Both the position numbers and the translations under genes were made by a program. Positions 34,726 through 55,051 of a stretch of DNA of 64,000 nt are shown here, piece by piece; the stretch's first letter is position 1, and the number at the start of each line of letters is the position of its first letter. Under the pieces are notes generated by a model. The model was given only the letters and a program-made list of their open reading frames with translations. It was not told the origin of the DNA and did no database searches. The DNA is from Closterium sp. NIES-65 (Eukaryota > Streptophyta > Zygnematophyceae > Desmidiales > Closteriaceae), in the NCBI GenBank assembly GCA_948144175.1, contig CANXME010002531.1, positions 1-64,000 on the forward strand, in the 5' to 3' direction.

Positions 34726-36129
34726 TCTCTAGTAGCTCAGTGGTAAGAGCAAATGGCTGTTAAGTGCGCTGATTAAGTCGATGGTGATGCGTATTCTCTT
34801 CTACGATGACATTCGTCATCTCTTGTCAAAGACAACACCTTATTCTAAAAGGTAAATTTTTTAGTTGAAAACAGCATGGTGTATAGTCGTTCTTATATGG
34901 ATAAGCCTTAGGCTTCTTGTGGGTGAGACACGTGCGAAGAAAATAAAATATCCGACGCTTCACGCCTAAAACTTCCTTTAGGATAGGAAGCTCTTTCGCA
35001 AGTCTCTTTTTCGCTTGCGCGGTTTCATGCATCGCGAACGCTAGTTACCCAAAGGTCACGGCGCAGTTTAGCCGTGCTTCAAAGTTCTTCAGTCTTTCAA
35101 ACCCCGCGCCGGTTCGCTAAGAACGCTCGTTCTAGCAAACCTTCGCTTGTGTTTCCGTCGCAACCTTTGCTTGCTCGCTCTGACGATGCGTTTAGCATGG
35201 AAAAATCGTAAGAACGCAAGCTTTGCAAGCGCAGTAACATGCCACCGTAGCATAAGCATAATATGTGGGTTTGACAAAAAACGGTTGAATGCTTTTTTCG
35301 AAATGAGTAAATTTGCATATAATTTTTGTGGTTAACAGGTAAATTATATTGACTATGCAAAGATTTTAAAAAGAATCTTGTACTTGTAGTAGAGCATCAA
35401 AAACACTCAAGACATCGACTTAACGGTTTTTTAGAGAACTAAAAAGATGTTCGATGTTTTTTATTGTTAGCAAATTGATTCGTGCTAAACGCACCCTTGC
35501 AAAAAAAATATAAAAGTTACACTTACTTCTTGGACTCTCATCGTAGTTAGGTTCGCGTAAATAAAAGTGTTTCTTTACTATCTTGCAGCAAAAAAAACAA
35601 CAAGCATACAAAAAAAATCACTCGAAAAAGAAAAGCAATCCTAAGTAAGAATCTCCATCATCGACAAAATTCAGGAACATCTTAAAGTAATAAAAATTGA
35701 ATTCTAACGCGCGGAGCAGCTGGCTTGAAACTGCGCGCCTAAGATGCTAGAGTGAGCTTGCGAAGCAAGCGTGGCCTCCGGGTGAGCAAAAAAGAGCAAA
35801 GCTTGCGAAGGAAAAGGTAGTATCTATAGATGATTGGATTTCGTCTTATTTTATATGAGAGAGCAAGATGCTATATAACAAAGTTGCCTAGATTCTTTTT
35901 TTCTACTATAAGATGTCAGAGTTTCCACAGTACTTTTTTTTTTGGAAAGGAAACAATCAGTATTTTTTTTACGAATTGAAAAAGAGCCGTGTGCTTGGAA
36001 ATCTTGCAAGCACGGTTCGGAGGGAAGTCTTTCCTAGAAAAATAGTCATGCGATTAGAATCGATTGTTTATTCTAAGTGAAGGATTTACTCTATCCATTT
36101 GGTCGTTGGTTCGAGTCCAACCTAGGGAG
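34726..36129 (+). tRNA. trnN(guu): tRNA-Asn(GUU) split by a group II intron (right arm)
   Basis: Mirror of the left-arm gene. Exon 1 is 34726-34763 and exon 2 is 36095-36129. The mature tRNA sequence is identical. Confidence 0.93.
34764..36094 (+). mobile_element. Group II intron in trnN (right arm)
   Basis: 1331 nt, GTGCGC..CTCTAT, with domain V at 35984-36022. A few single-base indels separate it from the left copy, for example in GCATGAAACC near 35030 and GTGTTTTTGATG near 35400. Confidence 0.9.
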
Positions 36130-36890
36130 TATTACCTTTTTTTATACCTAGTTTAGATGGTATCAAAAAACAAGTGCAAAGCATAAAAAGGAAAAGGTTC
36201 GAAGAACTTATAAAATTAGAAAAAAGTTATTTCTTATGGGAAGCGTGGAATAAGCAAGCTTAAAAACTAGCACATTCACAAGAAGTAAAGGTTTAGATGA
36301 AAGAACGTGTTCAGAGGAAAGGTGGAGTTAGGGGTGCGTTTAGCACCCTAGTATGTGCTGCGCACTCACCTCGCGCCTTCCAACTAGCCTTTTTCTAAAA
36401 CTCGCGATTTCTGCGAAATTCTTCGACCGTCGCTTCGCGCCTAAGGTTTTGTTTAATCGCGCATGCATTATCATGATTAGGTTAGGTTTCGTAGAAAACA
36501 TAGAAGAAAATGAGCTTGCTTTAAAGCGAATCCGCACGTTTATTCACCAAGCGATTCTAACGAATTTATTCGGGTAGGCGTGCCGTTCAACCAAACGGAA
36601 TAGCGCAAAGCGTGCGAGCCTTATTCGATTGTAACCTTTAGGGGTCCGAAGGACCGGTTAGCGGTGCGTTTAGCACGAAGAAAAAGACACGGTGTGAGCA
36701 AGCAAAGCTTGCGCAGTAACATGCCCCCGTTGCTTGTAGGCAACCTACAAGAGAAGACAGCTTGCAAAGCAAGCGGCACGCCTACCCGCAAGAACGGAGC
36801 ATTTCGCACCGCATCATCATGCAAGCGAAACATTCGCGAAGCTTGCGAAAGATGCGGAGCATTTACTCAATCTAAAAACACAAGTACAAT
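36130..36890. other. Spacer between trnN and cox2 (right arm)
   Basis: Mirror of 30468-31228. It is AT-rich near trnN, repeat-bearing near cox2, and no gene is seen. Confidence 0.55.
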
Positions 36891-44244
<7,354 letters not shown>

Positions 44245-44261
44245 AATATCTAGACACATTT

Positions 44262-45059
44262 ATGAGTTTTTCTCAAAAGCATCCTTATCACTTAGTAGAT
44301 CCAAGCCCATGGCCGAGTTTTGCTTCATTAGGAGCTTTCGCTAGCACCCTAGGGGGTGTTATGTACATGCACTCTTTTACTGGAGGTGGTACACTTTTGA
44401 GCTTAGGCTTGACTATGATCATCTATACGATGTTTGTTTGGTGGCGTGATGTTGTCCGAGAAGCTACCTACGAAGGTCATCACACAAAAATGGTTCAATT
44501 AGGTCTGCGTTATGGTATGATTTTGTTCATTGTATCTGAGGTGATGTTCTTTCTAGCTTTTTTCTGGGCTTTTTTCCACTCGTCTCTTGCACCAACAGTA
44601 GAAATTGGAGCAGTTTGGCCTCCAAAAGGAATTGAGGCTATCTCGCCTTGGGAGATCCCTTTTTTAAATACTGTGATTTTACTATCATCTGGGGCTGCCG
44701 TTACTTGGGCACATCATGCAATTTTAGCGGGAGCGAAACAACAAGCTCTTTATGGGCTACTAGCAACTATTCTCCTTGCTGTTATCTTCACAGGATTACA
44801 GGGTATGGAATATGTGGAAGCTCCTTTTACAATTTCTGATGGTATATATGGATCTACTTTTTTCTTAGCTACAGGCTTTCATGGATTTCATGTAATTATA
44901 GGTACTATCTTCTTGATTATATGCTGCATTCGCCAATATATGGGGCATTTTACTTCAAAGCATCATTTTGGTTTTGAAGCCGCTGCTTGGTATTGGCATT
45001 TTGTAGATGTCGTTTGGTTGTTTTTATTTGTGTCTATCTACTGGTGGGGTGGCAATTAA
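44262..45059 (+). CDS. cox3: Cytochrome c oxidase subunit 3 (right arm)
   Basis: 265 residues, complete, intronless, and identical to the left-arm copy. Confidence 0.98.
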   Translation: MSFSQKHPYHLVDPSPWPSFASLGAFASTLGGVMYMHSFTGGGTLLSLGLTMIIYTMFVWWRDVVREATYEGHHTKMVQLGLRYGMILFIVSEVMFFLAFFWAFFHSSLAPTVEIGAVWPPKGIEAISPWEIPFLNTVILLSSGAAVTWAHHAILAGAKQQALYGLLATILLAVIFTGLQGMEYVEAPFTISDGIYGSTFFLATGFHGFHVIIGTIFLIICCIRQYMGHFTSKHHFGFEAAAWYWHFVDVVWLFLFVSIYWWGGN

Positions 45060-46141
45060 CATCATAAAAAGTTCACAAGCATCTTTTTAGGAAACCGGAA
45101 AGGGGGCAAGCGGTCCTTCAAAGTAAAGTCTCCTCCGGATACTTTCGCCAACCCGCAGAAACGTTCGCACGAGGCGGGTCGAGGGACCGGCAACGCGGTA
45201 CATACTCTCTATAAGCGCATGCTTAGCATGCGCTTTGCCTTACTTTTGCAAAAGAAAGAAGCTAGTGCCTCCTAAAGGAGTATGAAGCAGTTACTTTAGA
45301 ATACTATTTCACTACTTCTTTCTTCTAATTGTAGATAAAATGCGACTGTGGCTGATCAACGCACCATGCCTTTCGCACCATAAATGTGTTTCGCAAGTGC
45401 TTCTGATACGCACGATAATCGCTTGCTCTATGTCTACCGCATGCATTGAGCAAGCTCACATGCTTCGCAGCAGTAACACAAATCTTGCTTGCTCAATGCT
45501 CCGCAGCAGTAACAAGTGCTTCGCATCCGCAGTTTCATGCAAGTTCTCAATTGGTTCGCCCCCCAGTCAAATCAAATCCAATAATGTCGCTTGTTACTGT
45601 GCTTTTGTGTTTCGCGCAGTTTAGAATATTCTAACGAACGTCGCCTTCGTAAGCAAGTACGCTTTGCGGGTTGGCGCAAGCTTGCTTGCGAAGCTGCCCC
45701 GACCGACCGATCGCTTGCAAAGCAAGCTTGCACCGAAGGCGGGGCATTCAATTGCGGGTTGGCGAAAGCTTGCTTTGCAAGTTCTCGAAAACCAATAACT
45801 CAGCTTGCTGTGCTTTTCTGCGAGCTCACCGCTACGCGCCTGGGGGAGAAAAAAACTTTGCTTGCGTGGCCGTTTTGAAAGGTGAGCAAAAAATGGCGAA
45901 GCAAGCGAAGGAGCGACCCTAAGCGTTCTTTGAACCTCAGGAAGGTCTTAGAAAACGTTCCTTCGGAACAATCGCAAGCTTTGCTTGCGATTGTATTTTG
46001 CGCAAACTAAGGCAACTTTCTTCGAAAGCTGACGCGCACAGCGTGCAAGCTTGCAAAGCAAGTTCCTTTCCTAAAGGCGGCGCGTCATACTGCGCCGTTA
46101 GAATTTGCAGATTTAGATTCAAAGAAAAGAAAAATCAAAAA
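45060..46141. other. Repeat-filled spacer between cox3 and nad1 (right arm)
   Basis: Mirror of 21216-22297. No gene seen. Confidence 0.6.
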
Positions 46142-47131
46142 ATGACATCATATATTCTGGGTCTCCTAATCAAAATACTGGGAATAATAATACCTCTTTT
46201 ATTAGGTGTTGCTTTCTTAGTACTTGCTGAACGTAAAGTCATGGCTTCGATGCAACGTAGGAAGGGACCTAACGTTGTAGGCCTCTTTGGATTATTACAA
46301 CCTATAGCTGACGGTTTGAAATTAATGATAAAAGAACCTATTCTGCCAAGTAGTGCGAATGTGTTCATTTTTATAATGGCTCCAGTGATAACTTTTATGC
46401 TAAGTTTAGTCGCATGGGCGGTCATTCCTTTTGATTATGGGATGGTTCTTTCTGATTTAAACGTAGGTATACTTTATATATTTGCAATTTCATCGTTAGG
46501 TGTTTATGGTATTATAACTGCAGGTTGGTCAAGTAATTCGAAATATGCTTTTTTGGGCGCACTTCGATCGGCAGCTCAAATGGTATCTTACGAAGTATCT
46601 ATTGGTTTAATTATAATAACAGTATTAATTTGTGTAGGCTCTTGCAATTTTAGTGAGATTGTTTTAGCACAAAAACAAATATGGTTTGGTATCCCCTTGT
46701 TTCCTTTATTATTGATGTTTTTTATATCTTGCTTAGCTGAAACCAACCGAGCTCCCTTCGATTTACCTGAAGCTGAAGCAGAGTTAGTTGCAGGTTATAA
46801 TGTAGAATATTCAGCTATGGGATTTGCTCTCTTCTTTTTAGGCGAGTATGCTAATATGATTTTAATGAGTAGCTTATGTACTTTACTTTTTCTTGGCGGT
46901 TGGTTGCCTCCTTTTGATATACCTGTGTTAAATTGGATACCAGGCTCTCTATGGTTTAGTACTAAGGTACTTCTTTTTTTATTTACATATATTTGGGTAC
47001 GTGCAGCTTTTCCTAGATATCGTTATGACCAATTGATGAGACTAGGTTGGAAGGTCTTTTTGCCTTTGTCGCTAGCCTGGGTTATTTTCGTGGCTGGTGT
47101 GCTAGTGGCTTTTGACTGGTTGCCGAGTTAA
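46142..47131 (+). CDS. nad1: NADH dehydrogenase subunit 1 (right arm)
   Basis: 329 residues, identical to the left-arm copy. The upstream in-frame extension from 45998 is repeat sequence and is excluded. Confidence 0.96.
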   Translation: MTSYILGLLIKILGIIIPLLLGVAFLVLAERKVMASMQRRKGPNVVGLFGLLQPIADGLKLMIKEPILPSSANVFIFIMAPVITFMLSLVAWAVIPFDYGMVLSDLNVGILYIFAISSLGVYGIITAGWSSNSKYAFLGALRSAAQMVSYEVSIGLIIITVLICVGSCNFSEIVLAQKQIWFGIPLFPLLLMFFISCLAETNRAPFDLPEAEAELVAGYNVEYSAMGFALFFLGEYANMILMSSLCTLLFLGGWLPPFDIPVLNWIPGSLWFSTKVLLFLFTYIWVRAAFPRYRYDQLMRLGWKVFLPLSLAWVIFVAGVLVAFDWLPS

Positions 47132-48158
47132 GCTAGGTTGTTTTGAATCTTCTCGCAATTGGATTTGAACCTTTAGGTCCCTTGCAAGCTCGCACGTGAA
47201 GGGTTTGCAAGGCTTACGCTGTGCGTTAGGCGCGGCGTGCGAGCTTGCTTTCAAGCCGCACGCCTACCCACTTGGATTACGCTGTGCTTTCTCTGTTCCT
47301 TGTTCGTTTGTTCGTTCGAACGAACAAAGAAGTACGCGCCTTGTAGGCTTACGGCGCAAACGTTTGCGCCGTACGACAAGCAATGCGCGCGAGCAAGCTC
47401 GCGCGCACGCCTACCGCGAGCTTAAGCTTAAGCTCGTTTTCTTCGTCCATCGCAAGCAAAGCTTGTTCGCTCTGACGAACCTTCGCTTGCGGTGCGAACG
47501 TTCCGCACCCATCGCAAGCAATGCAAGCGGTTGGTTATCTAGACGGGGGATGCTTCGCTTGCGCTGGCACCGGAGGCCACGCAAGTTCTTAAGCGAACCT
47601 ACCACAGACGCAAGCAAAGCAAGCTCGCACCTATTCGCACTGTTGCGCAGCCTTGTCTCGTTATAGATTCCGAAGGGAGCTCGCTTTGCTCCCGGCACGC
47701 CTACCGCGAGTTTTTAAGCGAACCTGTTTAGGCACCGTGTTGCTTTATCTGTAGGATAAAGGTTGCTGTTAGGCAATCTTGGGACTCTAACTAACTAAGG
47801 GTTAGTCTTTACACACAAAGCATCAATTTCGCTTTCTATTTTTTCTTTTGAAAGTAGTAATTTTTATAGCTTTTTTTTTGTGAACAAGGTGCTTTAGTTC
47901 TCTGTATTCAATCCATCAGTTATTGAGCTACACGTCAATAACTAGACAAAGGCTCCGCGTCTGCTTTCTTTGTACCTCTTAAGTGATAATAGTATAAACT
48001 CTATTGGAATGGAAGTAAGATTCAAAGATAGTTACTACTTGGTATTCGAGCGAGTTGTTTGAGTACGGGAAGGGGACTTTCTTTTTCTAAAGTAATAAAC
48101 TTACCAGAATCTCGCTTCGCGCCTTATTCTATCAATCAAAAAAAGAAAACACACGAAC
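47132..48158. other. Repeat-filled spacer between nad1 and cob (right arm)
   Basis: Mirror of 19199-20225. It has GC palindromes near nad1 and a repeat-poor AT-rich leader before cob. No gene seen. Confidence 0.6.
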
Positions 48159-50667
48159 ATGACAAGACGACTTTCGCTTCTAAAGCAACCTCTTTTATCA
48201 ACTTTAAACGATCATTTAATCGATTATCCAACCCCAAGTAATTTAAGTTATTGGTGGGGATATGGTTCACTTGCCGGTATTTGCTTGGTTATTCAAATAG
48301 TAACTGGTGTCTTCTTAGCAATGCATTATACACCTCATGTAGATCTTGCTTTTATTAGTGTGGAGCACATTATGAGAGATGTTACAGGAGGCTGGTTGCT
48401 TCGTTATATGCATGCTAACGGAGCATCTATGTTCTTTATTGTAGTTTATCTTCATATTTTTCGTGGTCTATATTATGGAAGTTATGCAAGTCCTAGAGAA
48501 CTAGTTTGGTGCCTTGGTGTGGTTATCTTTTTACTAATGATTATTACTGCTTTTATTGGTTACGTACTTCCTTGGGGTCAGATGTCTTTCTGGGGTATTT
48601 GAAGTGCCCAAAATGAGTAAAAACACAAAAAACCATGACAAGAAGAAGCAAAATTCAAGGGCCGCACAAATTTATCTTCTAACATCTTTGGATCTCTTTT
48701 AGGAGACTTGTATGGAGAAAAACGATGTGGTAGTACTCGCTTCATTAACCAACAAGAATAATCTAACGTTAGCTATCTCATGTGGTTTCATCAATTTCTT
48801 TACACACGCAGATATTGCCGAAAACCCAAAGCTCAAAACTCGAATAGGCGCAAATGGGAACTTTAGGTTTTCTTTCAGAGTACCAACATATAGTTTCGGC
48901 AGCTTGAACTGGATGCATGAAGCCTTTTTTCCAGATGGCAAGAGAAAAAAATCCCTAAAGATCTTAGTTGTATAAATAGTCTTCTTACGCTTTTTCCCTT
49001 AGCAGTTTTGTTAGTGGATGAGGCACATCTTGTGGTGCAGGCCATACCGATTGTTACAAATTCTTTCAAACAAGAAGATGTATTATTTCTATGTGATGTC
49101 TTAAAGAAGAAATAGTTTAACTACGCACGACCACATCGAGACAGGGAGCAATTTGTTATATATATACCAAAAGGCGCCATGTCCAAAATAGGTCCTTTGA
49201 TTAGTCCTTATCTGGTCCCTTCAATGCATCGTAATTTAAATGGTTATTATGTTGTTTGAAACTTATAGTAATCTGTTATCAAGGTTCTCGCCAGGCAAAA
49301 GTAGCGAAGGTCCTTACTTGCCGAAGGGGTCCGAAGGTTGCGTTCGCAACGCCAGGGCACCCGGGCGTCGAAGCTACTTACTTCCGAAGGAACTCTCCAC
49401 AAGAAAGTGCTTTCTCGCGTAACGAGGTTCGAAGAACTTGCTTTATCTGTAGGATAAAGCAAAGAAAGGCGCGCAGCGGTGAGCTTGCGAAGCAAGCGTG
49501 GCCTCCGGGTGAGCAAGCTTTGCTTGCGAAGGAAGGACGGCACTTTTTGAAAGGGCTTTCTCGCGTAGCGAAAAGGAAGGACCTATCGCGCAGCAGTGTT
49601 GCGCGAAGCGCATAAGCCTTTATGCAAAAAAACACAATAAGCGCTCGGCCTGACAGATACAGATTGCAATACGAGTGAAAACGGTTAAAGCGCTTTTTGC
49701 GCCAGACCGTCGGTTGTGTCTACAATCGCTACAGACTGGTTCACTTGCGGGTGCCTGAAATGGTGCTTAATGTACAGTCGAAATTTTACCAACCAGGGCT
49801 TTCAGTAAATCCTCTTTGCTGGTGTGAAAGTACAGTTATCTCGCGATCCCACTCTTTCGTCCGCTACGCGCATCTCGCATCTTGCAGTAGACGCGAAGCG
49901 TTTAGAGGAGCAGCGTTAGCAAAAGAAGCGAAGCGGGGACCGATCGGATACAAAATTTGGCCACAGTGATCACAAGTTTAGCTAGTGCAATTCCAGTAGT
50001 GGGTGATAGTATAGTTACTTGGTTATGGGGTGGTTTCTCTGTGGATAACGCTACTTTAAACCGATTTTTTAGTCTTCATTATTTACTACCTTTCATAATT
50101 GCTGCTTTAAGTCTTATTCATATTATAGCTTTACATCAATACGGGTCGAATAATCCTTTGGGTATTAATGCTTCAGTAGACAAAATATCTTTTTATCCTT
50201 ATTTTTACGTAAAAGACTTAGTAGGTTGGGTAGCTTTCGCTTTATTTTTTTCTATTTTTGTCTTTTTTGCACCTAATGTATTAGGACATCCTGACAATTA
50301 TATACCAGCAAATCCTATGTCTACTCCAGCTCACATAGTACCTGAATGGTACTTTCTACCTGTATATGCCATTCTTCGAAGTATTCCTAATAAATTAGGG
50401 GGTGTAGCTGCTATAGGACTAGTCTTTGTTTCATTATTTGCTTTACCTTTTATTAATACTTCGTACGTACGAAGTTCTTGCTTTCGACCAATTCATAAAA
50501 AATTATTTTGGTTGCTTGTAGCAGATTGCTTGCTTTTAGGTTGGATTGGATGTCAACCTGTAGAAGCTCCTTATGTAACTATTGGACAAATAGCTTCCTT
50601 GGGGTTTTTCCTGTACTTTGCAATATTACCTGTTCTTGGGAAATTAGAAAGCAAATTAATACTCTAA
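48159..50667 (+). CDS. cob: Apocytochrome b, two exons (right arm)
   Basis: Exons are 48159-48596 and 49960-50667. The 381-residue product is identical to the left-arm copy, with four haem-ligand His and PEWYF. Confidence 0.95.
48597..49959 (+). mobile_element. Group I intron in cob (right arm)
   Basis: 1363 nt. The exon ends in T and the intron ends in G. P7-like elements lie at 49731-49739 and 49766-49780. It carries the broken endonuclease and a composite repeat array near 49400-49585. Confidence 0.8.
48667..49115 (+). pseudogene. Decayed LAGLIDADG homing endonuclease (right arm)
   Basis: The same three-frame remnants, internal TAA and seven-A frameshift site (near 48953) as in the left arm. 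Because both arms carry the same breaks, they predate the duplication or have been copied between arms. Confidence 0.75.
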
Positions 50668-51017
50668 GGACTTGCCAAAAGAAAGTGCTTTCTCGCTACG
50701 CGATGACTTTCCAAAAGAAAGTGCTTTATCCTACAGATAAAGCGAAGCAAGGCGCGCAGCGGTGAGCAAAAAAAGCTTTGCTTGCGTGGCCTCCGGGTGA
50801 GCAAGCTTTGCTTGCGAAGGTTCGAAGAACTTGCTTTCTCGCTACGCGAGAAAGCAAGGCGCGCAGCGGTGAGCAAAAAAAAGCTTTGCTTGCGAAGGTG
50901 CGCAGCGGTGAGCTTGCGAAGCAAGCGTGGCCTCCGGGTGAGCAAGCTTTGCTTGCGAAGGAAGGACGGCACTTTTTGAAAGGGCTTTCTCGCGTAGCGA
51001 AAAGGAAGGAGCCTTGA
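50668..51017. repeat. Composite palindromic repeat array (right arm)
   Basis: Mirror of 16340-16690, with the same recurring modules. Confidence 0.85.
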
Positions 51018-51063
51018 ATTTTCTTTAACAAATTGAATTTTACAATAACTTAAACCAATTAAA

Positions 51064-51108
51064 CAGCCGGCCAAGCATTGCGACAAAGTCGCTTAGAAAA
51101 TCCGGCTG
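51064..51108. repeat. Two-tier nested hairpin (right arm)
   Basis: CAGCCGG/CCGGCTG enclosing GCGAC-AAA-GTCGC. Mirror of 16249-16293. Confidence 0.7.
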
Positions 51109-51595
51109 TATCGATTCGCAAGGAAAACTTTTAAAAGAAGAGGTTCAAACAACTCCGCATTGTGAGGTCCCCTTCGACGGTGCGAAGCAGAAAAAAAATC
51201 TTTTTCTTACTTATTTTTTATTATGTCGGTTCTAAAAGAATGTCCGCAGTTCTCATAGCCGCAGAAAACTTGCATGTCTCCGTCGCAAGCTTTGCTTGCT
51301 CGGGTATTTCGCGCGCGTGATAATCCAAGTTCTTCGGCTTGCGAAACAAAAAAAGCGCAAGCTTTGCTTTTTGTTCGCTTGCGTAGCAAGTCTCCTTTTC
51401 TAAAAGTTGGCGGCAACAGTTGCCGCCAACGGCAACCTAAAGGAGACTCGAGCGAAGGCGGGGCAAAGAACGGCGGGGTGGCGATAGGTTGCGCCGGAGA
51501 CGCAAGCTTTGCGCCTTCGGATACCTTCCCAATTCGATAGTTCTGACTTTAGCTTACGTGCCGTTCTGATCTTTAAAAATAGAAAAAATTTTGAA

Positions 51596-52174
51596 ATGGC
51601 TTATTCCAAATTTAAAGTTTGTCGTCAAATATATGAAAATATATGGCAAACAAAAAAACTTACTCCGAAGCAACACACTTTAATTGGTAGATTAAAAAAC
51701 AAGACAAATCGAAAGCAATCTGATTTTTCCATAAAATTACAACATATGAAAAAATTATCTCTTTTTTACGGCGTTAAGCCAAGCGTTTTGTCAAATCTTA
51801 CAACTAGTTACTTGGATAAAAAAAAGAGCTTATTATTAAATCTTGAAACAAGATTAGATGTAATTCTTGTTCGTATTAATTTCTGTTCTACTATTTTTAC
51901 GGCAAGACAGTTAATAGCACATAGAAAAATTTGTGTGAATTTTCGGGTAGTAGACATACCTAGTGCTACTTTAGAAGCAGGCGATATTTTGTGCTGCGCA
52001 CCCAGTCATTTGAATTTGCTTAGATCTATTATTAAGTTAAATCAAGAGAACAATCGAATTTATCCAAAAGTATCTCATATGGAAGTAAATTATAAAACAT
52101 TGAACGCCGTTCTTTTATATGAACCCAATCAGATTCAGTTTCCTTACAAAATAGATCTAGATCTTTTATTTTAA
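51596..52174 (+). CDS. rps4: Ribosomal protein S4 (right arm)
   Basis: 192 residues, identical to the left-arm copy. The start ATG at 51596 was chosen by similarity to plant S4 N-termini. Confidence 0.92.
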   Translation: MAYSKFKVCRQIYENIWQTKKLTPKQHTLIGRLKNKTNRKQSDFSIKLQHMKKLSLFYGVKPSVLSNLTTSYLDKKKSLLLNLETRLDVILVRINFCSTIFTARQLIAHRKICVNFRVVDIPSATLEAGDILCCAPSHLNLLRSIIKLNQENNRIYPKVSHMEVNYKTLNAVLLYEPNQIQFPYKIDLDLLF

Positions 52175-52696
52175 ATTTTCAAAAAAGTTCCCACAATTTG
52201 ATTTGCTACGCACTTGGTAATGAAAAAAAAGACAAAAGAATCCAACTTTCAAGCGAACTTTGAACAATTTTTGAAAATTGTAGGATAGAACTGGAATCCA
52301 GCTTTTTTACATCGTAACTATGGGACATGTTGTGTCTTGGAACTCCTTCGGTTGCTTCGCAATTTTTGGCTCACCCGGAGGCCACGCAAGAAAAACTTGC
52401 TCGCCGTAGCGTGGTTTGCCAAAGCTGGTGCTCGCACCGAAGGCGCCTTCGCTTGCAAAGCAAGCTTTCCGTCGCAAACTTTGCTTGCTCGCTCTGACGA
52501 ACCGAAACCTAAAGGTTCGAAGAACTTTCTCGTTACGCGATAAAAAAGTGCTTCCTTTCTCGTCTCGCTACGCGATAAAAAAAAAAGCAAGGCGCGCAGC
52601 GGTGAGAAAAAAGAAGGCTTCCTTGCGAAGGAAGAAAGGTTCTGCTCTCACTGACATCGGAATAAGTCTAATTTACTATAAGAAAAAAATAGATCT
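52175..52696. other. Spacer between rps4 and tatC (right arm)
   Basis: Mirror of 14660-15182, one base shorter in an A run near 52577-52586. No gene seen. Confidence 0.55.
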
Positions 52697-53443
52697 ATGC
52701 ATTCTTCTTTAGAACTTATTTTTAAGGAAGCTCGAATCCGTGGAACCTATGGTGCCCTTTGTCTTCTTGTAACATGTAGTTATTGTTATTGGTTTTCTGA
52801 ATATTTGTTATTTATTTTAACTAAGCCTTTTCTTACAGTGGTCAAAGCAAACTCAAATTTTATATGTACTCAACTCACAGAATCCTTTAATACTTATATT
52901 ACAACTTCTTTTTTACTATCCTTTTTTTTTTGTACACCATATTTACTATATCAAATATGGTGTTTTTTCATCCCGAGTTGTAGCAAAACTCAAAGGTTAC
53001 AACTATGGCGCGCAATTATCCTTAGTGTATCCGCTTTTTTGTTTGTCTTTTTACTAGTTTATTTGTGGATAATGCCTAATATTTGGTTTTTTTTATATAA
53101 GGTAAGTAGCTTCACAGTCTCACGAGGTCTCTTAACTATTCATCTACAGCCTAAAATATATGACTTTATTTTATTGACGTTACGTTTTTTGTTTATAGCT
53201 TCTTTGTGTTCACAAGTACCTGTATTTTTTATATGCTGTATAGAATATAATTTTATTGATCTACAAGATTGCATCAAACATCGAAGAACATTCTTTGTCT
53301 TTTCTGCTATATTCGCAGCTTTAGTAACACCCCCGGATATTTGGTGCCAAATCGCAGCTTGGTTACCAATTTCTCTTTTAATTGAGATAACTATCTTTCT
53401 CGCCTTAATCCGAAACAAGTATAAGGCTTATCTTTTCTCATAG
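52697..53443 (+). CDS. tatC: Sec-independent translocase TatC / MttB (right arm)
   Basis: 248 residues, identical to the left-arm copy. Confidence 0.93.
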   Translation: MHSSLELIFKEARIRGTYGALCLLVTCSYCYWFSEYLLFILTKPFLTVVKANSNFICTQLTESFNTYITTSFLLSFFFCTPYLLYQIWCFFIPSCSKTQRLQLWRAIILSVSAFLFVFLLVYLWIMPNIWFFLYKVSSFTVSRGLLTIHLQPKIYDFILLTLRFLFIASLCSQVPVFFICCIEYNFIDLQDCIKHRRTFFVFSAIFAALVTPPDIWCQIAAWLPISLLIEITIFLALIRNKYKAYLFS

Positions 53444-54710
53444 TAACTAGAAATATTTCGTTGTAAGCTTTGCCAAATAAGAAAAGTTAAACAAGAACTT
53501 GAAATCCAGGTTCGCAGAAAGAAAGATAGGTTTACTAAAGGTTCTGCCAGGTTGCCATTGGGGGCAACGTTAGGGCAGCAAACCTAAACGTTAGGAGACC
53601 GCACCGCCGCGAATTTCCTTTTCCTAAAGGCGCCTTCGCTTGCAAAGCAAGCTCGCACCGAAGATCGGGAAGCGTGCGAGCTTGCTTTGCAAGCGAAACA
53701 AAACAAAAAGCCAAGCTTGCAAGCAAGCGAAGGATATCCGAAGGAAGTTCCGTCGCAAGCTTCTGCTTCGCTTGCATCATTATGCGTCTTCGCTTCGCGC
53801 CTAGAAATTAGCTTGCGTAGCCGTAAGAATAGAATGCCCCGCAGAAAAGCAACCAACTTTGCCTTCGGAAACAGCGCTTGCTTGCGTTCTGCGAACCGAG
53901 TTTAGGTGCGAGCTTGCGGGGGCAAGGCAAGCCTTCTGCGAATCTTTCTTCGGACCGTTTAGGACACTTGCGAAGCGTAGGTATCCTAAACGATTCGTCA
54001 GAGCGAACAAGCAAAGCTTGTTCACACGCTTCGCAACCTTCGGGCCGCCTTCGCTTGCTTCGCAAGTAAGGGGGAGGACCGACAAGCATCGTAAGCTCGC
54101 CTTTCGCTTGCTGCTGCACTGCAGCGCAGTCTTGGCAACTCTTATCTTAAGAGAGCCTATCTTATCTTAAAAGAGCCTAAAGGTTCGCTGACTCTAACGC
54201 CTTTAAGAAAGATAGGTAAGGGTGCGTTGCACACCTCCTTACGGAACGAGCAAGCGACAAAGTTCACCGAGACCTTGGTGCGTTAGGCACCGCAACGAAG
54301 CAGGGGGAGCAAGGTTCGCTAGAACGAGCTTGCAAAGCAAGCGAATTACGAACGTAAGACTCTTATTAATTAATATGAATGAGGCAAGGGGCGTCAGAAT
54401 CGTCCTTTCCGGAGTAGCGCTCGCGTCATTAGCGCATCATTTGCGGTCCGTTTAGGGGCGTAATACATATATAGCCGAAACATCACAGCACGAGGAATCT
54501 TAAACTAGCGCGAAGAACTTGCTTCGCAAGCGAAACATTATCTTTCCAAGATTAGAAGTTTACTAGTTTCCTAGAAATGAAAGTAACTGAATCCTTGGTG
54601 TTACTAGGTATTTAGTACACATCAGTTGCTATGAAGATTTCGTCTTTATGGCAACATCTGCTGGGCAACTCACGGAACCTATTCCTTTTCGATAAAATAA
54701 AGCAAACAAA
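53444..54710. other. Repeat-filled spacer (right arm)
   Basis: Mirror of 12646-13912. No gene seen. Confidence 0.6.
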
Positions 54711-54784
54711 CGCATGCTACAGGATTCGAACCTGTGACCTTCAACTTAGAAGGTTGTTGCTCTATCCAACTGAGCTAAGAATGC
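54711..54784 (-). tRNA. trnR(ucu): tRNA-Arg(UCU) (right arm)
   Basis: Same 74-nt cloverleaf as the left-arm copy, anticodon TCT. Confidence 0.93.
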
Positions 54785-54968
54785 ACTTATCTTTAAGTTA
54801 CTTTTTTGTTACTTAGATAGATTGAAAAAAAAGATTTCAATTTATTGTATTTGATTCGCGTCTAACAATTTTCTTTTAGCCTGTTAGTTGTTTAGTAGAT
54901 AAAAGCGTAGCTGAGTACAAAGTTGGCATTTGGATGAAAGATCATCGGTGCCTCTTTTTTTTTTTTAA

Positions 54969-55051
54969 GGGAGAGTGGCTGAGTGGTTAAAAGCGACAGA
55001 CTGTAAATCTGTTGAAAGTCTTCTACGTAGGTTCGAATCCTGCCTCTCCCA
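54969..55051 (+). tRNA. trnY(gua): tRNA-Tyr(GUA) (right arm)
   Basis: Same 83-nt class II cloverleaf as the left-arm copy. The T run just upstream is 12 long here against 11 in the left arm. Confidence 0.96.

Larger units (their letters stand above)
50668..51595. other. Repeat-dense spacer between cob and rps4 (right arm)
   Basis: Mirror of 15762-16689, with the composite repeat array at about 50668-51017 and the nested hairpin at 51064-51108. No gene seen. Confidence 0.6.
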